A stretch of DNA of 23,651 nt, taken from Helicobacteraceae bacterium. Its GTDB lineage: Bacteria > Campylobacterota > Campylobacteria > Campylobacterales > Sulfurimonadaceae. Positions 1 to 7,937 of the stretch are shown one piece after another. The number at the start of each line of letters is the position of its first letter. The stretch's first letter is position 1. A program made the translations under genes and the position numbers. The DNA lies in assembly GCA_027056525.1 (NCBI GenBank), contig JALUKO010000244.1:1-23651 (forward strand), written 5' to 3'. The notes under the pieces were generated by a model. That model saw nothing but the letters and a program-made list of their open reading frames with translations. It was not told the DNA's origin and did no database searches.

Positions 1-2
1 TT

Positions 3-821
3 ATAAAGTCCACAAAGGCTGCAGCAAAGTACCTCTCACGCTTACATGACAGGTTTGGAAAGTGGTATCTCGCAGCTATTGCATATAACTGTGGAGAGGG
101 AAGGCTTACGCGAGCCATTAAAAGAGCCGGCAGCGATGAGCTCTCTGTGCTTCTTGATCCTAAAAAGAAGTATATTCCAAGGGAGAGTAGATTTTATATC
201 AGAAAGATAGTTGCACTTACACTTATGGGACAAGATGAACAGTTCTTGCTAAAAAGTGAGTATGAGCACCTTCTCAACCGTGCAAATGCCTACTCGGTAT
301 CGACTGTTAAACTCTCAAGCGGTGAATCACTCAGAAGGGTTTCAAAGCTTGTGGGGATACCGCTAAAAGATCTGAAAAATTTAAACAGACACCTAAAGTA
401 TGACTTTGTACCGCCATATACAGGCGGTTATGAGATACACATACCTTATATTAAACTCTCAGAGTTCAAACAAAAATACAAAAAAAGCAATATCAATAAG
501 ATCTACAAAGTTCATGTGGTCAAAAGAGGGGACAACCTTTCAAAGATAGGAAAAAAATATGGTGTCGCATATAAAGTGATTATGGACTTTAACAAGCTCA
601 AACGTACCACACTGAGACTCAAACAAAGGCTTGTTATACCGATCGAAAACAAAACCTATGCCAAAAAGATCAAAAGTTCTTACTATTATATGGTTAAAAA
701 AGGTGATACCTTAGGATCTATTTCACGAGCTCACAAGGTGAGCATACGCAACATCAAATTGCAAAACCATCTCAAAAGCAGTGTGATCAAAATCGGTGAC
801 AGGTTGAAAATTTATGAGTAG
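3..821 (+). CDS. mltD: MltD-type membrane-bound lytic transglycosylase with LysM repeats (5' truncated)
   Basis: The reading frame is already open at the left edge, so the N-terminal part, including the start of the SLT catalytic domain, lies outside the window. The visible part begins inside that domain: KSTKAAAKYL, then WYLAAIAYNCGEGRL, the A-YN-GxG segment typical of the family. LysM repeats follow: a degenerate one near 295-460, a clear one near 505-645 (YKVHVVKRGDNLSKIGKKYG) and a last one near 685-818 (YYMVKKGDTLGSI). These enzymes cleave the MurNAc-GlcNAc bond in the periplasm to give 1,6-anhydro products, and LysM modules hold them on the glycan. The end overlaps rlpA by 8 bp, and the order mltD-rlpA is conserved in Campylobacterota. 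Family assignment is firm; the symbol follows the usual naming. Confidence 0.9.
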   Translation: MKSTKAAAKYLSRLHDRFGKWYLAAIAYNCGEGRLTRAIKRAGSDELSVLLDPKKKYIPRESRFYIRKIVALTLMGQDEQFLLKSEYEHLLNRANAYSVSTVKLSSGESLRRVSKLVGIPLKDLKNLNRHLKYDFVPPYTGGYEIHIPYIKLSEFKQKYKKSNINKIYKVHVVKRGDNLSKIGKKYGVAYKVIMDFNKLKRTTLRLKQRLVIPIENKTYAKKIKSSYYYMVKKGDTLGSISRAHKVSIRNIKLQNHLKSSVIKIGDRLKIYE

Positions 822-1632
822 ATATTTTTTAACCTCCATAGCTCTCTCAAGTATTTGTCTGAGTTTTTTTGTGGCAGGGTGTAGCACCAGAGGAGTGGGA
901 GCTTATGCAAAACAAGACACAACATACTCACAAGAGATAGGTGAGCCAAGCGCCCAACCGGATAAGCAAACATACTCCCATCCGACTATGAGACCTTATG
1001 TTATCAGAGGTATTCGCTACCATCCTACAGTTGTAAGTGTCGGTGATGTGTTTAGGGGCAACGCAAGTTGGTATGGTCCTGATTTTCACGGAAAAGTGAC
1101 ATCAAATGGCGAGAGATACAACATGCACTCCATGACCGCGGCACATAAAACGCTTCCGATGAACACCATTGTTAAAGTGACCAATCTAAGAAACAACAAA
1201 AGCACGGTTGTTCGCATAAATGACAGAGGACCGTTTGTTGCTACAAGAATTATAGATTTGTCAAAATCAGCGGCAAAAGAGATAGACATGATAGGAACAG
1301 GTACAGCACCTGTGAGCATAAAGATCTTGGGGTTTGCAAGCAAAGGCAAGAAAAATATTCCGAGCAAAAAAGAGTTAAAAGCGGCACCACAGAAAAAGTC
1401 TACTGATAAATTTGCACTGCAGATCGCATCATTTAGCAAGATAAACGGTGCTATAATTACGCAAGAGAAGTATGACAACACCGATGGATACCGTACCATC
1501 ATAAAAGATATAGATAACGAAAACGGCAGGATGTTCAAAGTGTTGCTCAAAGGGTTTAAAAGTGAGCAAGAAGCTAGGGACTACAAAAAATTGGGTCATT
1601 TTAAAAATGCATTTATTGTAAAAGAGGATTGA
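814..1632 (+). CDS. rlpA: RlpA septal/rare lipoprotein, DPBB plus SPOR domains
   Basis: 272 residues. The N-terminus is a lipoprotein signal with lipobox FVAGC (lipidated Cys23), so the protein should be anchored in the outer membrane. A double-psi beta-barrel domain covers about residues 75-170, with GNASWYGPDFHGKVTSNGE and INDRGPF; the Asp of DRGP belongs to the conserved catalytic region of RlpA lytic transglycosylases. A SPOR domain at about 197-270 (KFALQIASFS... FKVLLKGFKSEQEA) should bind denuded glycan strands at the septum. The ATG sits inside the end of mltD (8-bp overlap), which suggests translational coupling of two enzymes acting on the same polymer. Enzymatic activity is known for the Pseudomonas protein and inferred here. 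Confidence 0.93.
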   Translation: MSRYFLTSIALSSICLSFFVAGCSTRGVGAYAKQDTTYSQEIGEPSAQPDKQTYSHPTMRPYVIRGIRYHPTVVSVGDVFRGNASWYGPDFHGKVTSNGERYNMHSMTAAHKTLPMNTIVKVTNLRNNKSTVVRINDRGPFVATRIIDLSKSAAKEIDMIGTGTAPVSIKILGFASKGKKNIPSKKELKAAPQKKSTDKFALQIASFSKINGAIITQEKYDNTDGYRTIIKDIDNENGRMFKVLLKGFKSEQEARDYKKLGHFKNAFIVKED

Positions 1633-1634
1633 TA

Positions 1635-2207
1635 ATGATAAGCAAAAGTAGAAAAACAAAAGAAACAGATATAACGATCTCTTTAAAGCTATATGGAGAG
1701 GGCAAAAGCAACATAGATACGGGTGTAGGCTTTTTAAACCATATGCTTGAGAGCTTCTCAAAGCATTCACTCATAGACTTAAACATCGAGTGCAAAGGGG
1801 ATACCCACATAGACGATCACCACAGTGTCGAAGATGTAGCCATAGTACTTGGATCTCTCTTGGCGGAGGCTATTTATCCGGTTGAGAAGATGGAGCGTTT
1901 TGGAAGTGCCAGTATTGTTATGGATGAAGCATGTGTGAGTTGTGATCTTGATCTGAGCAACAGACCTTTTATGGTGTATGAAGTAGATGTGAGCGGCAAA
2001 GTAGGGCAGTTTGATACAGAACTTGTAGAGGAGTTCTTTAGAGCTTTTGTGTTCAACTCAAAAATCAGTGCGCACATCATAGCCCAGCGAGGCAAGAACA
2101 AACACCACATCATTGAAGCTGCATTTAAGTCCCTTGCAGTTGCCATTCGCCGTGCTGTCAGTAAAAATGACAGAATCGGTATCCCAAGTACAAAAGATGT
2201 TTTATGA
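1635..2207 (+). CDS. hisB: Imidazoleglycerol-phosphate dehydratase
   Basis: 190 residues. Converts imidazoleglycerol phosphate to imidazoleacetol phosphate in cytoplasmic histidine synthesis. It is the monofunctional form, with no histidinol-phosphatase domain. The manganese-binding signatures are clear: DTHIDDHHSVED at residues 56-67, and HIIAQRGKNKHHIIEAAFK near the C-terminus. The ATG at 1635 is preceded by AAAGAGG at 1621-1627, a good ribosome-binding distance; a TTG two codons upstream would put the Shine-Dalgarno too close. It ends with an ATGA overlap with kdsC. A histidine gene inside an envelope operon has no obvious pathway link to its neighbours, so the grouping probably reflects operon packing. 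Confidence 0.95.
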   Translation: MISKSRKTKETDITISLKLYGEGKSNIDTGVGFLNHMLESFSKHSLIDLNIECKGDTHIDDHHSVEDVAIVLGSLLAEAIYPVEKMERFGSASIVMDEACVSCDLDLSNRPFMVYEVDVSGKVGQFDTELVEEFFRAFVFNSKISAHIIAQRGKNKHHIIEAAFKSLAVAIRRAVSKNDRIGIPSTKDVL

Positions 2208-2698
2208 TTAAGCTTCTTGTTTTAGATGTTGATGGCTGTCTCACCAACGGATCGATAATTTACTCAAATGATACTTTGGAAACAAAAGCTTTCAATGTAA
2301 AAGATGGTCTTGGGATCGCTACATGGATAAAGATGGGGCATCATGTTGCGATCATTACCGGAAGAAACTCTTTAGTGGTTGAAAGACGTGCGAAAGAACT
2401 TGGCATACAGCACCTCCATCAGGGGGTCAAAGAGAAAGAGAAAGTTTTAAAGCAGGTTATAGTTGAGTTAAATCTAAGCATGAAAAATGTTGCTGCCATC
2501 GGCGATGATCTCAACGATATTAAGATGCTTAAACTCGCAGCAAAAAGTTTTACGCCAAACGATGGTGTCAAGGAGATCAAAGAGATTGTAGATACTGTCT
2601 TGAGTAAAAATGGCGGTGATGGTGCAGTACGAGAGATGATCGATATACTTGTTGATGAGAATTATCAAAGAGAAGAGTTTATGGGTGTTTGGCTATAG
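2204..2698 (+). CDS. kdsC: 3-deoxy-D-manno-octulosonate 8-phosphate phosphatase (HAD, KdsC type)
   Basis: 164 residues, the length of the cap-less tetrameric KdsC family. HAD motifs are all visible: LDVDG with nucleophile Asp8 and Asp10, ITGRNS with Thr52, Lys near residue 77-80 in GVKEKEK, and GDDLND at 100-105. It removes phosphate from KDO-8-phosphate to give KDO for LPS inner core. Start overlaps hisB by 4 bp (ATGA). The next genes are lptC and lptA, the same neighbours as in E. coli, which strengthens the KdsC call over other small HAD phosphatases. Confidence 0.93.
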   Translation: MIKLLVLDVDGCLTNGSIIYSNDTLETKAFNVKDGLGIATWIKMGHHVAIITGRNSLVVERRAKELGIQHLHQGVKEKEKVLKQVIVELNLSMKNVAAIGDDLNDIKMLKLAAKSFTPNDGVKEIKEIVDTVLSKNGGDGAVREMIDILVDENYQREEFMGVWL

Positions 2699-2771
2699 TG
2701 AAACCTAAACAAGAGAGGGCATTGTTATAAATATCAATATTTTTTTTATTTTTATATCTGTTGGTTTAGCG

Positions 2772-3248
2772 ATGATTTTTTTTCTATTTAAGCCACTTGA
2801 TATAAAACAACAGACCTTTACCGATGTGCCTTTGTTCAAGCTATCTGACTTTACCCTTTATGAGCTAAATCAAGAGGGGCTTGTAACGCTTATGAGTGGA
2901 ACTCATGCAACAAGATACAGTAACAGGTATGTTGTCTCAAATATAAACTATACAGATAATTCAAAAGATTTTATAGCGAACATGAAAGCAAAAGACGGTC
3001 TGTACAAAGACAAAACAGTCGATCTGAGCGGGGGTGTCGTGTACCATAGAGAAGATGGACTTGTATTTGAAACACAAAAGATCACTTATAACAAAGAAAC
3101 GACTATACTCAGAGCAAACCAAAAGTTCATAATGTACAGAGGAGATGATACAATGACAGGCTCCTCAATTGTTTATAACAACAAGCTCAACAAAGTAAGA
3201 GCAACAAACATAGAAGCACAATACAAACTACAGGAGAAAAAACTATGA
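2772..3248 (+). CDS. lptC: LPS export protein LptC (true start probably upstream, non-ATG)
   Basis: LptC-family bitopic protein that would relay LPS from LptB2FG to LptA across the periplasm. From the first standard start codon (ATG 2772) the product is 158 residues but has only a stub of a membrane anchor (MIFFLF). The same frame stays open upstream to 2709 and encodes a hydrophobic run, INIFFIFISVGLA, which completes the expected N-terminal transmembrane helix. No ATG, GTG or TTG occurs in that extension. AAGAGAGGG at 2711-2719 lies 7 nt before an ATA codon at 2727, the best-placed candidate start. The rest (KLSDFTLYELNQEGL... VYHREDGLVFET) fits the LptC beta-jellyroll. It ends in an ATGA overlap with lptA. 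Product confident, start uncertain. Confidence 0.85.
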   Translation: MIFFLFKPLDIKQQTFTDVPLFKLSDFTLYELNQEGLVTLMSGTHATRYSNRYVVSNINYTDNSKDFIANMKAKDGLYKDKTVDLSGGVVYHREDGLVFETQKITYNKETTILRANQKFIMYRGDDTMTGSSIVYNNKLNKVRATNIEAQYKLQEKKL

Positions 3249-3709
3249 GATTTTTACTATTTTTAACTATTTTTTTCATCTCAATCACATATGCACAACA
3301 ACTCAAAGTAAAAGCCAACCTTGTCAATGCCGATGAAAAAGCAGGTATATCAGTCTTTGAGGGTGATGTGAACATTGTCAAAGGGACAGATGAACTCAAT
3401 GCTTCAAAAGTGACCATATATACCAATGTAAACCATGAGCCTACAAAGTTTATAGCCAAAGGTGATGTTTCTTTTAATATTGAAACACAAAATGGTGCTA
3501 TATACAAAGGGCAGGCAGGTGAAGTTATCTATAAGCCGATTGAAAAAGAGTACCATTTCTTTAAAAATGTACACCTGCAACAAATTGATGAAAAAAAAGA
3601 GATCATTGGTGATGAAGTCGTTTTAAAAACAGTTGAGGGCAAAGCGTATGCAAAAGGCGCAAAAGCTGAGCCGGTCATCATGATATTTGATATGCCGGAG
3701 AAGGAGTAA
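3245..3709 (+). CDS. lptA: LPS transport periplasmic protein LptA
   Basis: 154 residues with an N-terminal signal peptide (MRFLLFLTIFFISITYA, cleavage likely before QQL). The mature part is an OstA-like beta-jellyroll: LKVKANLVNADEKAGISVFEG and NIVKGTDELNASKVTIY are the conserved opening strands. LptA forms the periplasmic bridge carrying LPS from LptC to LptD. The ATG is preceded by AGGAG at 3232-3236 and overlaps the lptC stop by 4 bp. Downstream engB starts 2 bp after the stop. In many proteobacteria lptB follows; here the order goes to engB instead, as in Campylobacter. Confidence 0.92.
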   Translation: MRFLLFLTIFFISITYAQQLKVKANLVNADEKAGISVFEGDVNIVKGTDELNASKVTIYTNVNHEPTKFIAKGDVSFNIETQNGAIYKGQAGEVIYKPIEKEYHFFKNVHLQQIDEKKEIIGDEVVLKTVEGKAYAKGAKAEPVIMIFDMPEKE

Positions 3710-3711
3710 AT

Positions 3712-4338
3712 ATGGTAGAGATAGTAGATGCTAAGTTTGTAACTTCTGCACCCAATATAAATATGGCACCAGAGACACTTGAGCAAAATGAAGTAGTTTT
3801 TATGGCTCGAAGCAATGTAGGAAAAAGCTCATTGCTCAATGCTTTGACAAACCATAAAGGCTTGGCAAAAGTGTCATCTACGCCCGGAAAAACAAGACTT
3901 ATCAACTACTTTGATGTTACGTTTTTAGATAGAGAGAGTTCTGAGAAGCTTTGTGCAAAGTTTGTTGACTTGCCAGGATTTGGGTATGCAAAGGTCTCCA
4001 AGTCCATCAAATCTGACTGGGAAAAAAATCTGACAGATTATATTTCGCAAAGGGAGCAAATAAAGATATTTATACACCTTATAGACTGCAGACACCCTCA
4101 TCTCGAAATAGATACTTCTGTAAGTCAGTTTTTATTTGAAAATGCAAAAGAGGATCAGTATATTTTACAGATCTTCACCAAAATAGACAAGCTCAACCAA
4201 AAAGAGCAAAATGCACTCACAAAGCAGTTTCCAGAAGCGTTAATGGTCTCAAGCTCAAAAAAGAGAGGAATGCACAAAATTATAAAGATCATTTATGATA
4301 TTTTAAAGCAAAAAGATGAAGAAGAGAGAGATGAGTAG
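3712..4338 (+). CDS. engB: Ribosome biogenesis GTPase EngB (YsxC/YihA)
   Basis: 208 residues, normal for the family. The TrmE-Era-EngA-EngB GTPase motifs are in order: G1 ARSNVGKS at residues 32-39, G2 in STPGKTRLINYF, G3 DLPGFGYAKV, and G4 TKID. EngB binds the maturing 50S subunit in the cytoplasm and is usually essential. The first residue of G1 is Ala where many homologues have Gly; the Lys and Ser that bind nucleotide are intact. AAGGAG at 3701-3706 gives a strong ribosome-binding site. The 3' end overlaps the next gene by 8 bp from its preferred start. Confidence 0.95.
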   Translation: MVEIVDAKFVTSAPNINMAPETLEQNEVVFMARSNVGKSSLLNALTNHKGLAKVSSTPGKTRLINYFDVTFLDRESSEKLCAKFVDLPGFGYAKVSKSIKSDWEKNLTDYISQREQIKIFIHLIDCRHPHLEIDTSVSQFLFENAKEDQYILQIFTKIDKLNQKEQNALTKQFPEALMVSSSKKRGMHKIIKIIYDILKQKDEEERDE

Positions 4339-4795
4339 TATCAGATACTCAAAAGCCAAACTCTCAAACATTGCCCATATGCAAAAGCTGGTAGAGCCCG
4401 AAGTTGAATCGGGGATGATCCTTATGAGAAGTGCAGATGAAATCGCAACAAACATACGCTCATACACTTTAGCTTTTCATGATGATGAACTTGTAGGGTT
4501 TTGTGCTTTGCATATCCATACATCATACTTGGCTGAGATACGCTCTCTTATAGTCAAAGAGAAATTTCGCGGTGCCAAAATAGGTGAAAACCTTGTGAAA
4601 CACTGTGTTGATGAAGCAGAACAACTAGGCCTTCAAAAAGTACTTTGCTTAACATATAAGCAATCATTTTTTGAAAGACTGGGATTTATAGAGATCCCAA
4701 AAGAGTCACTTCCAGAACATAAGATCTGGGCTGACTGTATTAAATGTAAACATTTCCCGATATGCAACGAAGTCTCACTCATCAAAAACCTTTAA
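4331..4795 (+). CDS. GNAT acetyltransferase, short N-acetylglutamate synthase-like
   Basis: 154 residues from the ATG at 4331, chosen over an in-frame ATG at 4316 because GAAGAGAGAG directly precedes it. A GNAT fold is visible: RSLIVKEKFRGAKIGENLV holds the acetyl-CoA loop (Arg80-Gly-Ala-Lys-Ile-Gly), and SFFERLGFIEI is the typical beta-bulge strand. The tail IWADCIKCKHFPICNEVSLI with Cys136, Cys139 and Cys145 resembles the single-domain N-acetylglutamate synthases (short ArgA) of deltaproteobacteria and related groups, which would catalyse the first step of arginine synthesis. It lacks the amino-acid-kinase domain of classical ArgA. Activity is inferred from similarity; a different GNAT substrate is possible. 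Confidence 0.75.
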   Translation: MSSIRYSKAKLSNIAHMQKLVEPEVESGMILMRSADEIATNIRSYTLAFHDDELVGFCALHIHTSYLAEIRSLIVKEKFRGAKIGENLVKHCVDEAEQLGLQKVLCLTYKQSFFERLGFIEIPKESLPEHKIWADCIKCKHFPICNEVSLIKNL

Positions 4796-5214
4796 CGCTC
4801 TTTGCGTATATATTTTTCTTTATTATATACGAGAGCCTAAGCAGTATCTACCTTTTTTTACCCCCTTTGCTTGCGGTACTTTTTGTACTTTTTGCAAAAG
4901 CTCTAAAAAGCGGTAACACTATCTCGGTTCTTTTGGTTTCGTTTTGCCTTGTTGTTTATGAGGCAGAAAACGGCTACCTTCTTTTTAGCAGCATTATCTA
5001 CTTTTCACTTGTTTATAAACTTCTTTTACCAAAACTCAACAAAAACTTCTCTTGCAAATCATGCATAAATATCTCTTATGTTTTACTGGCGTACTTAGGC
5101 TATTATCTGTTTTGTACAGTGCTTGCAAATATTTTTTTACTCCCTATGCCAAGCATCAGTTTTTATATAATTTACTATATAGTAATTGAATTTTTCATTG
5201 TGAGTATATTATGA
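4762..5214 (+). CDS. Integral membrane protein in MreD-like position upstream of PBP2
   Basis: 150 residues, very hydrophobic, with about four to five predicted membrane spans (around residues 12-50, 55-90, 100-125 and 130-150). It overlaps the GNAT gene by 34 bp and the PBP2 gene by an ATGA, so it should be translated with mrdA. No good Shine-Dalgarno precedes the ATG, and no better in-frame start follows before the first helix. MreD, a five- to six-helix partner of the elongasome, usually occupies this slot upstream of PBP2. The sequence has no residue signature that proves the family. C. jejuni has a membrane protein at the equivalent position (Cj0651, from memory). MreD-like is an inference from length, topology and context. 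Confidence 0.7.
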   Translation: MQRSLTHQKPLTLFAYIFFFIIYESLSSIYLFLPPLLAVLFVLFAKALKSGNTISVLLVSFCLVVYEAENGYLLFSSIIYFSLVYKLLLPKLNKNFSCKSCINISYVLLAYLGYYLFCTVLANIFLLPMPSISFYIIYYIVIEFFIVSIL

Positions 5215-6995
5215 AAATAAAGTTCATTGTAGCTATCTTTTTATCTATCTGGTTAGCACTGATAGTAAGGGTTTTTTTTCTTGCCGTGGAGTCTCACAAC
5301 TACTACCAGAAACTCTCACATAATAACACCATCAAAGTTGAACAGATCGCACCGGTCAGAGGCGAAATAGTTGATAGAAACAACAAACCTATCGCCATAA
5401 ACAAACTGGGTTTTAAAATACAACTTGCACCGCACCTGAGATCTAAAAAAAATATAAAAACATTCAATGAAGAACTTGAAACACTCATCAAGCTGCTTCC
5501 CGACTTGGACAAAGAAAAGCTTATAAAACGCTACAAGAAAAAAGACTCTTACTATAACCATAACTATATAGATATCGTTGATTTTATCTCCTATAAAGAT
5601 ATTATGCCTATTTACTCCATACTCAATTTAAGAAAAAATATAAAGATCATACCTGCACCAAAAAGATACTATCCTTATGGTAAAACGGGTGCGCATATTA
5701 TCGGTTATGTCTCACGGGCAAACAAAAAAGATATAAAAAACGATAAACTTCTTGAACTTATAGGCTATACAGGGAAAACAGGCGTTGAAAAATACTACAA
5801 CACATATCTGCAAGGTAAAGCGGGAACAAGAGAGATCAAGGTCAATGCAAATAACCAGGAGATAGAAGAACTCTCATACAAAAGTGCCTTGGAAGACACA
5901 AAGCTGACGCTCAATGTCGATATAGAACTGCAAAAATACATATCCGGATTTTTTAAGAACAAAGCGGGTGCTGTTGTAGTTATGGATGTTAATGGTGCCA
6001 TACTCTCTGCGGGCAGTTATCCCGAGTATGACCTCAATACTTTTGTATCAGGTATATCATACAAAGAGTGGAATAAACTTGCGAACAATCTTGATAAACC
6101 ATTTACAAACAAACTTGTTCACGGGCTTTATCCACCAGGATCGACTATAAAGACAGGTCTTGGACTTATCTACATCACTACAGAGATTTCACCTTATTGG
6201 AGTGTAAACTGCAACGCTGTTATGCCACTTGGTAAGCGTGTGTTTCGTTGTTGGAAAAAACATGGTCACGGAAAAACCGGAATACGCAAAGCGATACGTG
6301 AGAGTTGTGATGATTACTTCTATAAAGGAAGTTTAAAAGTTGGTATCAAAAAAATGAGTGATGGACTCAAAAGATACGGTCTTGGGAAAAAAACCGGAAT
6401 CGATCTGCCAAATGAGTTTATAGGTACTGTACCGTCACGTGAATGGAAAATGAAAAAATACAACCAACCATGGTACAGGGGGGAGACGGTCAACACATCA
6501 ATAGGTCAGGGGGATTTTTTAACAACACCCATACAGATAGCACAACTTACAGCTCTTATGGCAACGGGAAAACTTCCCACACCACACTTAGCGAAAATGG
6601 TAGGTGATAAAGCTTACACACCTGTTTTTCAAGATGTTTTGACAAAAAAAGAGCTTAAAAAACTGCCGCTGATTCAAAAAGCGATGTATGATGTATGTAA
6701 CAATCCAAAAGGAACCGCTACACACTACCTAAACACTAAGGTAAAAATAGCCGGAAAAACAGGAACCGCGCAGGTTGTTGGTATCTTACAAGATATAAAA
6801 GATAGGGAGCTTGAGCATGAGATGGAGTACTATACTCGCTCACATGCCTGGTTTACAACCTATGGTCCCTACAAGAACCCACAGTATATTGTTTTGGTGA
6901 TGGTGGAGCATGGTGGACATGGTGGTGCTGCAGCAGGTAAGATCGTTTCAGGAATATACAACAAGCTTTTAGAGCTTGGGTATATTAAAAAATAG
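5211..6995 (+). CDS. mrdA: Penicillin-binding protein 2, class B transpeptidase
   Basis: 594 residues. A single N-terminal membrane anchor (about residues 4-24) is followed by the PBP dimerisation domain, with IAPVRGEIVDRNNKPIA at about 45, and the transpeptidase domain. The active-site triads are complete: Ser311 in PPGSTIK (SxxK), Ser365-Cys-Asp in RESCDDYF (SxN position, Asp as in PBP2 of E. coli), and Lys516-Thr-Gly in AGKTGTAQV. YTGKTGVEKYYNTYLQGKAG is the typical PBP2 segment before the catalytic domain. PBP2 cross-links peptidoglycan during cell elongation with RodA. It ends 4 bp from the stop of the convergent exchanger gene. Confidence 0.96.
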   Translation: MKIKFIVAIFLSIWLALIVRVFFLAVESHNYYQKLSHNNTIKVEQIAPVRGEIVDRNNKPIAINKLGFKIQLAPHLRSKKNIKTFNEELETLIKLLPDLDKEKLIKRYKKKDSYYNHNYIDIVDFISYKDIMPIYSILNLRKNIKIIPAPKRYYPYGKTGAHIIGYVSRANKKDIKNDKLLELIGYTGKTGVEKYYNTYLQGKAGTREIKVNANNQEIEELSYKSALEDTKLTLNVDIELQKYISGFFKNKAGAVVVMDVNGAILSAGSYPEYDLNTFVSGISYKEWNKLANNLDKPFTNKLVHGLYPPGSTIKTGLGLIYITTEISPYWSVNCNAVMPLGKRVFRCWKKHGHGKTGIRKAIRESCDDYFYKGSLKVGIKKMSDGLKRYGLGKKTGIDLPNEFIGTVPSREWKMKKYNQPWYRGETVNTSIGQGDFLTTPIQIAQLTALMATGKLPTPHLAKMVGDKAYTPVFQDVLTKKELKKLPLIQKAMYDVCNNPKGTATHYLNTKVKIAGKTGTAQVVGILQDIKDRELEHEMEYYTRSHAWFTTYGPYKNPQYIVLVMVEHGGHGGAAAGKIVSGIYNKLLELGYIKK

Positions 6996-6999
6996 TGTC

Positions 7000-7935
7000 C
7001 TAAACGGCGAGTAAAGAGTTTTGTATAAATAAAGCAAGAATAATGAGTAAAAAGATAGCTCCCGCTTTATTGTAGAGTTTGTTGGCAAGTATAAACAAGA
7101 GTGCAAGTGATGCTGCAACCATAATCATCATGTCAAATTTTGTAGCTACAAGGTCTATAGTAAGTGGGTTGAGAAGTGAAGCACCACCAAGAACCATAGA
7201 AAAGTTGGCAACGTTTGAGCCTATAATATTTCCTATACTCATCTCTGCATTCCCTTTTTTTACCGCTACCAGAGATACTACAAGTTCTGGAAGAGATGTT
7301 CCTAAAGAAATAAGAAAAATACCGATGATCCACTCACTGATACCGAAGTCTCTTGCTATACTTGTACCGCTCTCAATAACAAAGTTTGCTCCACCTATAG
7401 TAAAAGTAAATCCTATGGCTAAAAGAATGATGCTTTTTCCCCAGTTAAACTTTTCTTTGGCAAGATCTTCATCTATCTCGCCTTCAAGATCTTCTTTGGA
7501 AGAGCTAAAGAGGAATACGATGTAAGAAACCATAAGAAGCAGATATAAAATCCCGTCAAACCTTCCTATCTCCCCATCTTGCACCATAATAAAAAAGATA
7601 ACAACCGGTATAACAACCCAGGCACTGTCAAGCGCAAAAAGGTTTCTGTTTGGATTCATTTTTTTAGCCATGATAAAAACAACACCAAGAACAAGGGTTA
7701 TGTTAAAGATAACACTTCCCACAACATTGGCAACTGCCATATCACTTTTACCTTGGGCAGACGCCATCATAGATGCTGCCATTTCAGGTAAACTTGTACC
7801 AAAAGCCACAAGCGTAGCACCGATAACAAAGTGTGATATATTAAAATGCAGAGCTATTCTTTCAGACTCTTTGATAATAAAATCAGCTCCATAAATCAAA
7901 GCTGCCATAGCAGCAAAGAAAATTAAAAAATCCAT
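7000..7935 (-). CDS. Calcium/sodium antiporter, CaCA family (YrbG-like)
   Basis: 311 residues, about ten membrane helices arranged as two homologous halves, as in the CaCA superfamily. Both alpha-repeats are present with the ion-binding Glu: FGTSLPE at residues 45-51 followed by NVVGSVIFN, and LGTSLPE at 211-217 followed by NIIGSNVANF. An acidic, charged linker (SSSKEDLEGEIDEDLAKEKFN, near 145-164) separates the halves. It should exchange Ca2+ for Na+ across the inner membrane. It is read after ybeY with a 2-bp gap, so the two form a small operon. Ion specificity cannot be read from the sequence; K+-dependent exchange is an alternative. Confidence 0.9.
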   Translation of the reverse strand: MDFLIFFAAMAALIYGADFIIKESERIALHFNISHFVIGATLVAFGTSLPEMAASMMASAQGKSDMAVANVVGSVIFNITLVLGVVFIMAKKMNPNRNLFALDSAWVVIPVVIFFIMVQDGEIGRFDGILYLLLMVSYIVFLFSSSKEDLEGEIDEDLAKEKFNWGKSIILLAIGFTFTIGGANFVIESGTSIARDFGISEWIIGIFLISLGTSLPELVVSLVAVKKGNAEMSIGNIIGSNVANFSMVLGGASLLNPLTIDLVATKFDMMIMVAASLALLFILANKLYNKAGAIFLLIILALFIQNSLLAV

Positions 7936-7937
7936 TG

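Noticed and set aside
1086..1550. Long open frame on the minus strand opposite rlpA
   Set aside because: The plus-strand frame encodes a complete RlpA with all domains. The opposite frame has no ribosome-binding site and no recognisable protein pattern.
1629..1637. TTG start for hisB two codons upstream of the ATG
   Set aside because: It would leave almost no spacing to the AGAGG ribosome-binding site, and HisB proteins normally begin near the ATG at 1635.
4316..4330. ATG at 4316 as start of the GNAT gene
   Set aside because: The ATG at 4331 has a purine-rich ribosome-binding stretch immediately upstream and overlaps engB by only 8 bp.
7079..7525. Plus-strand open frame opposite the Ca2+/Na+ exchanger
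   Set aside because: It is a shadow of the exchanger gene, whose duplicated GTSLPE motifs fix the coding strand.
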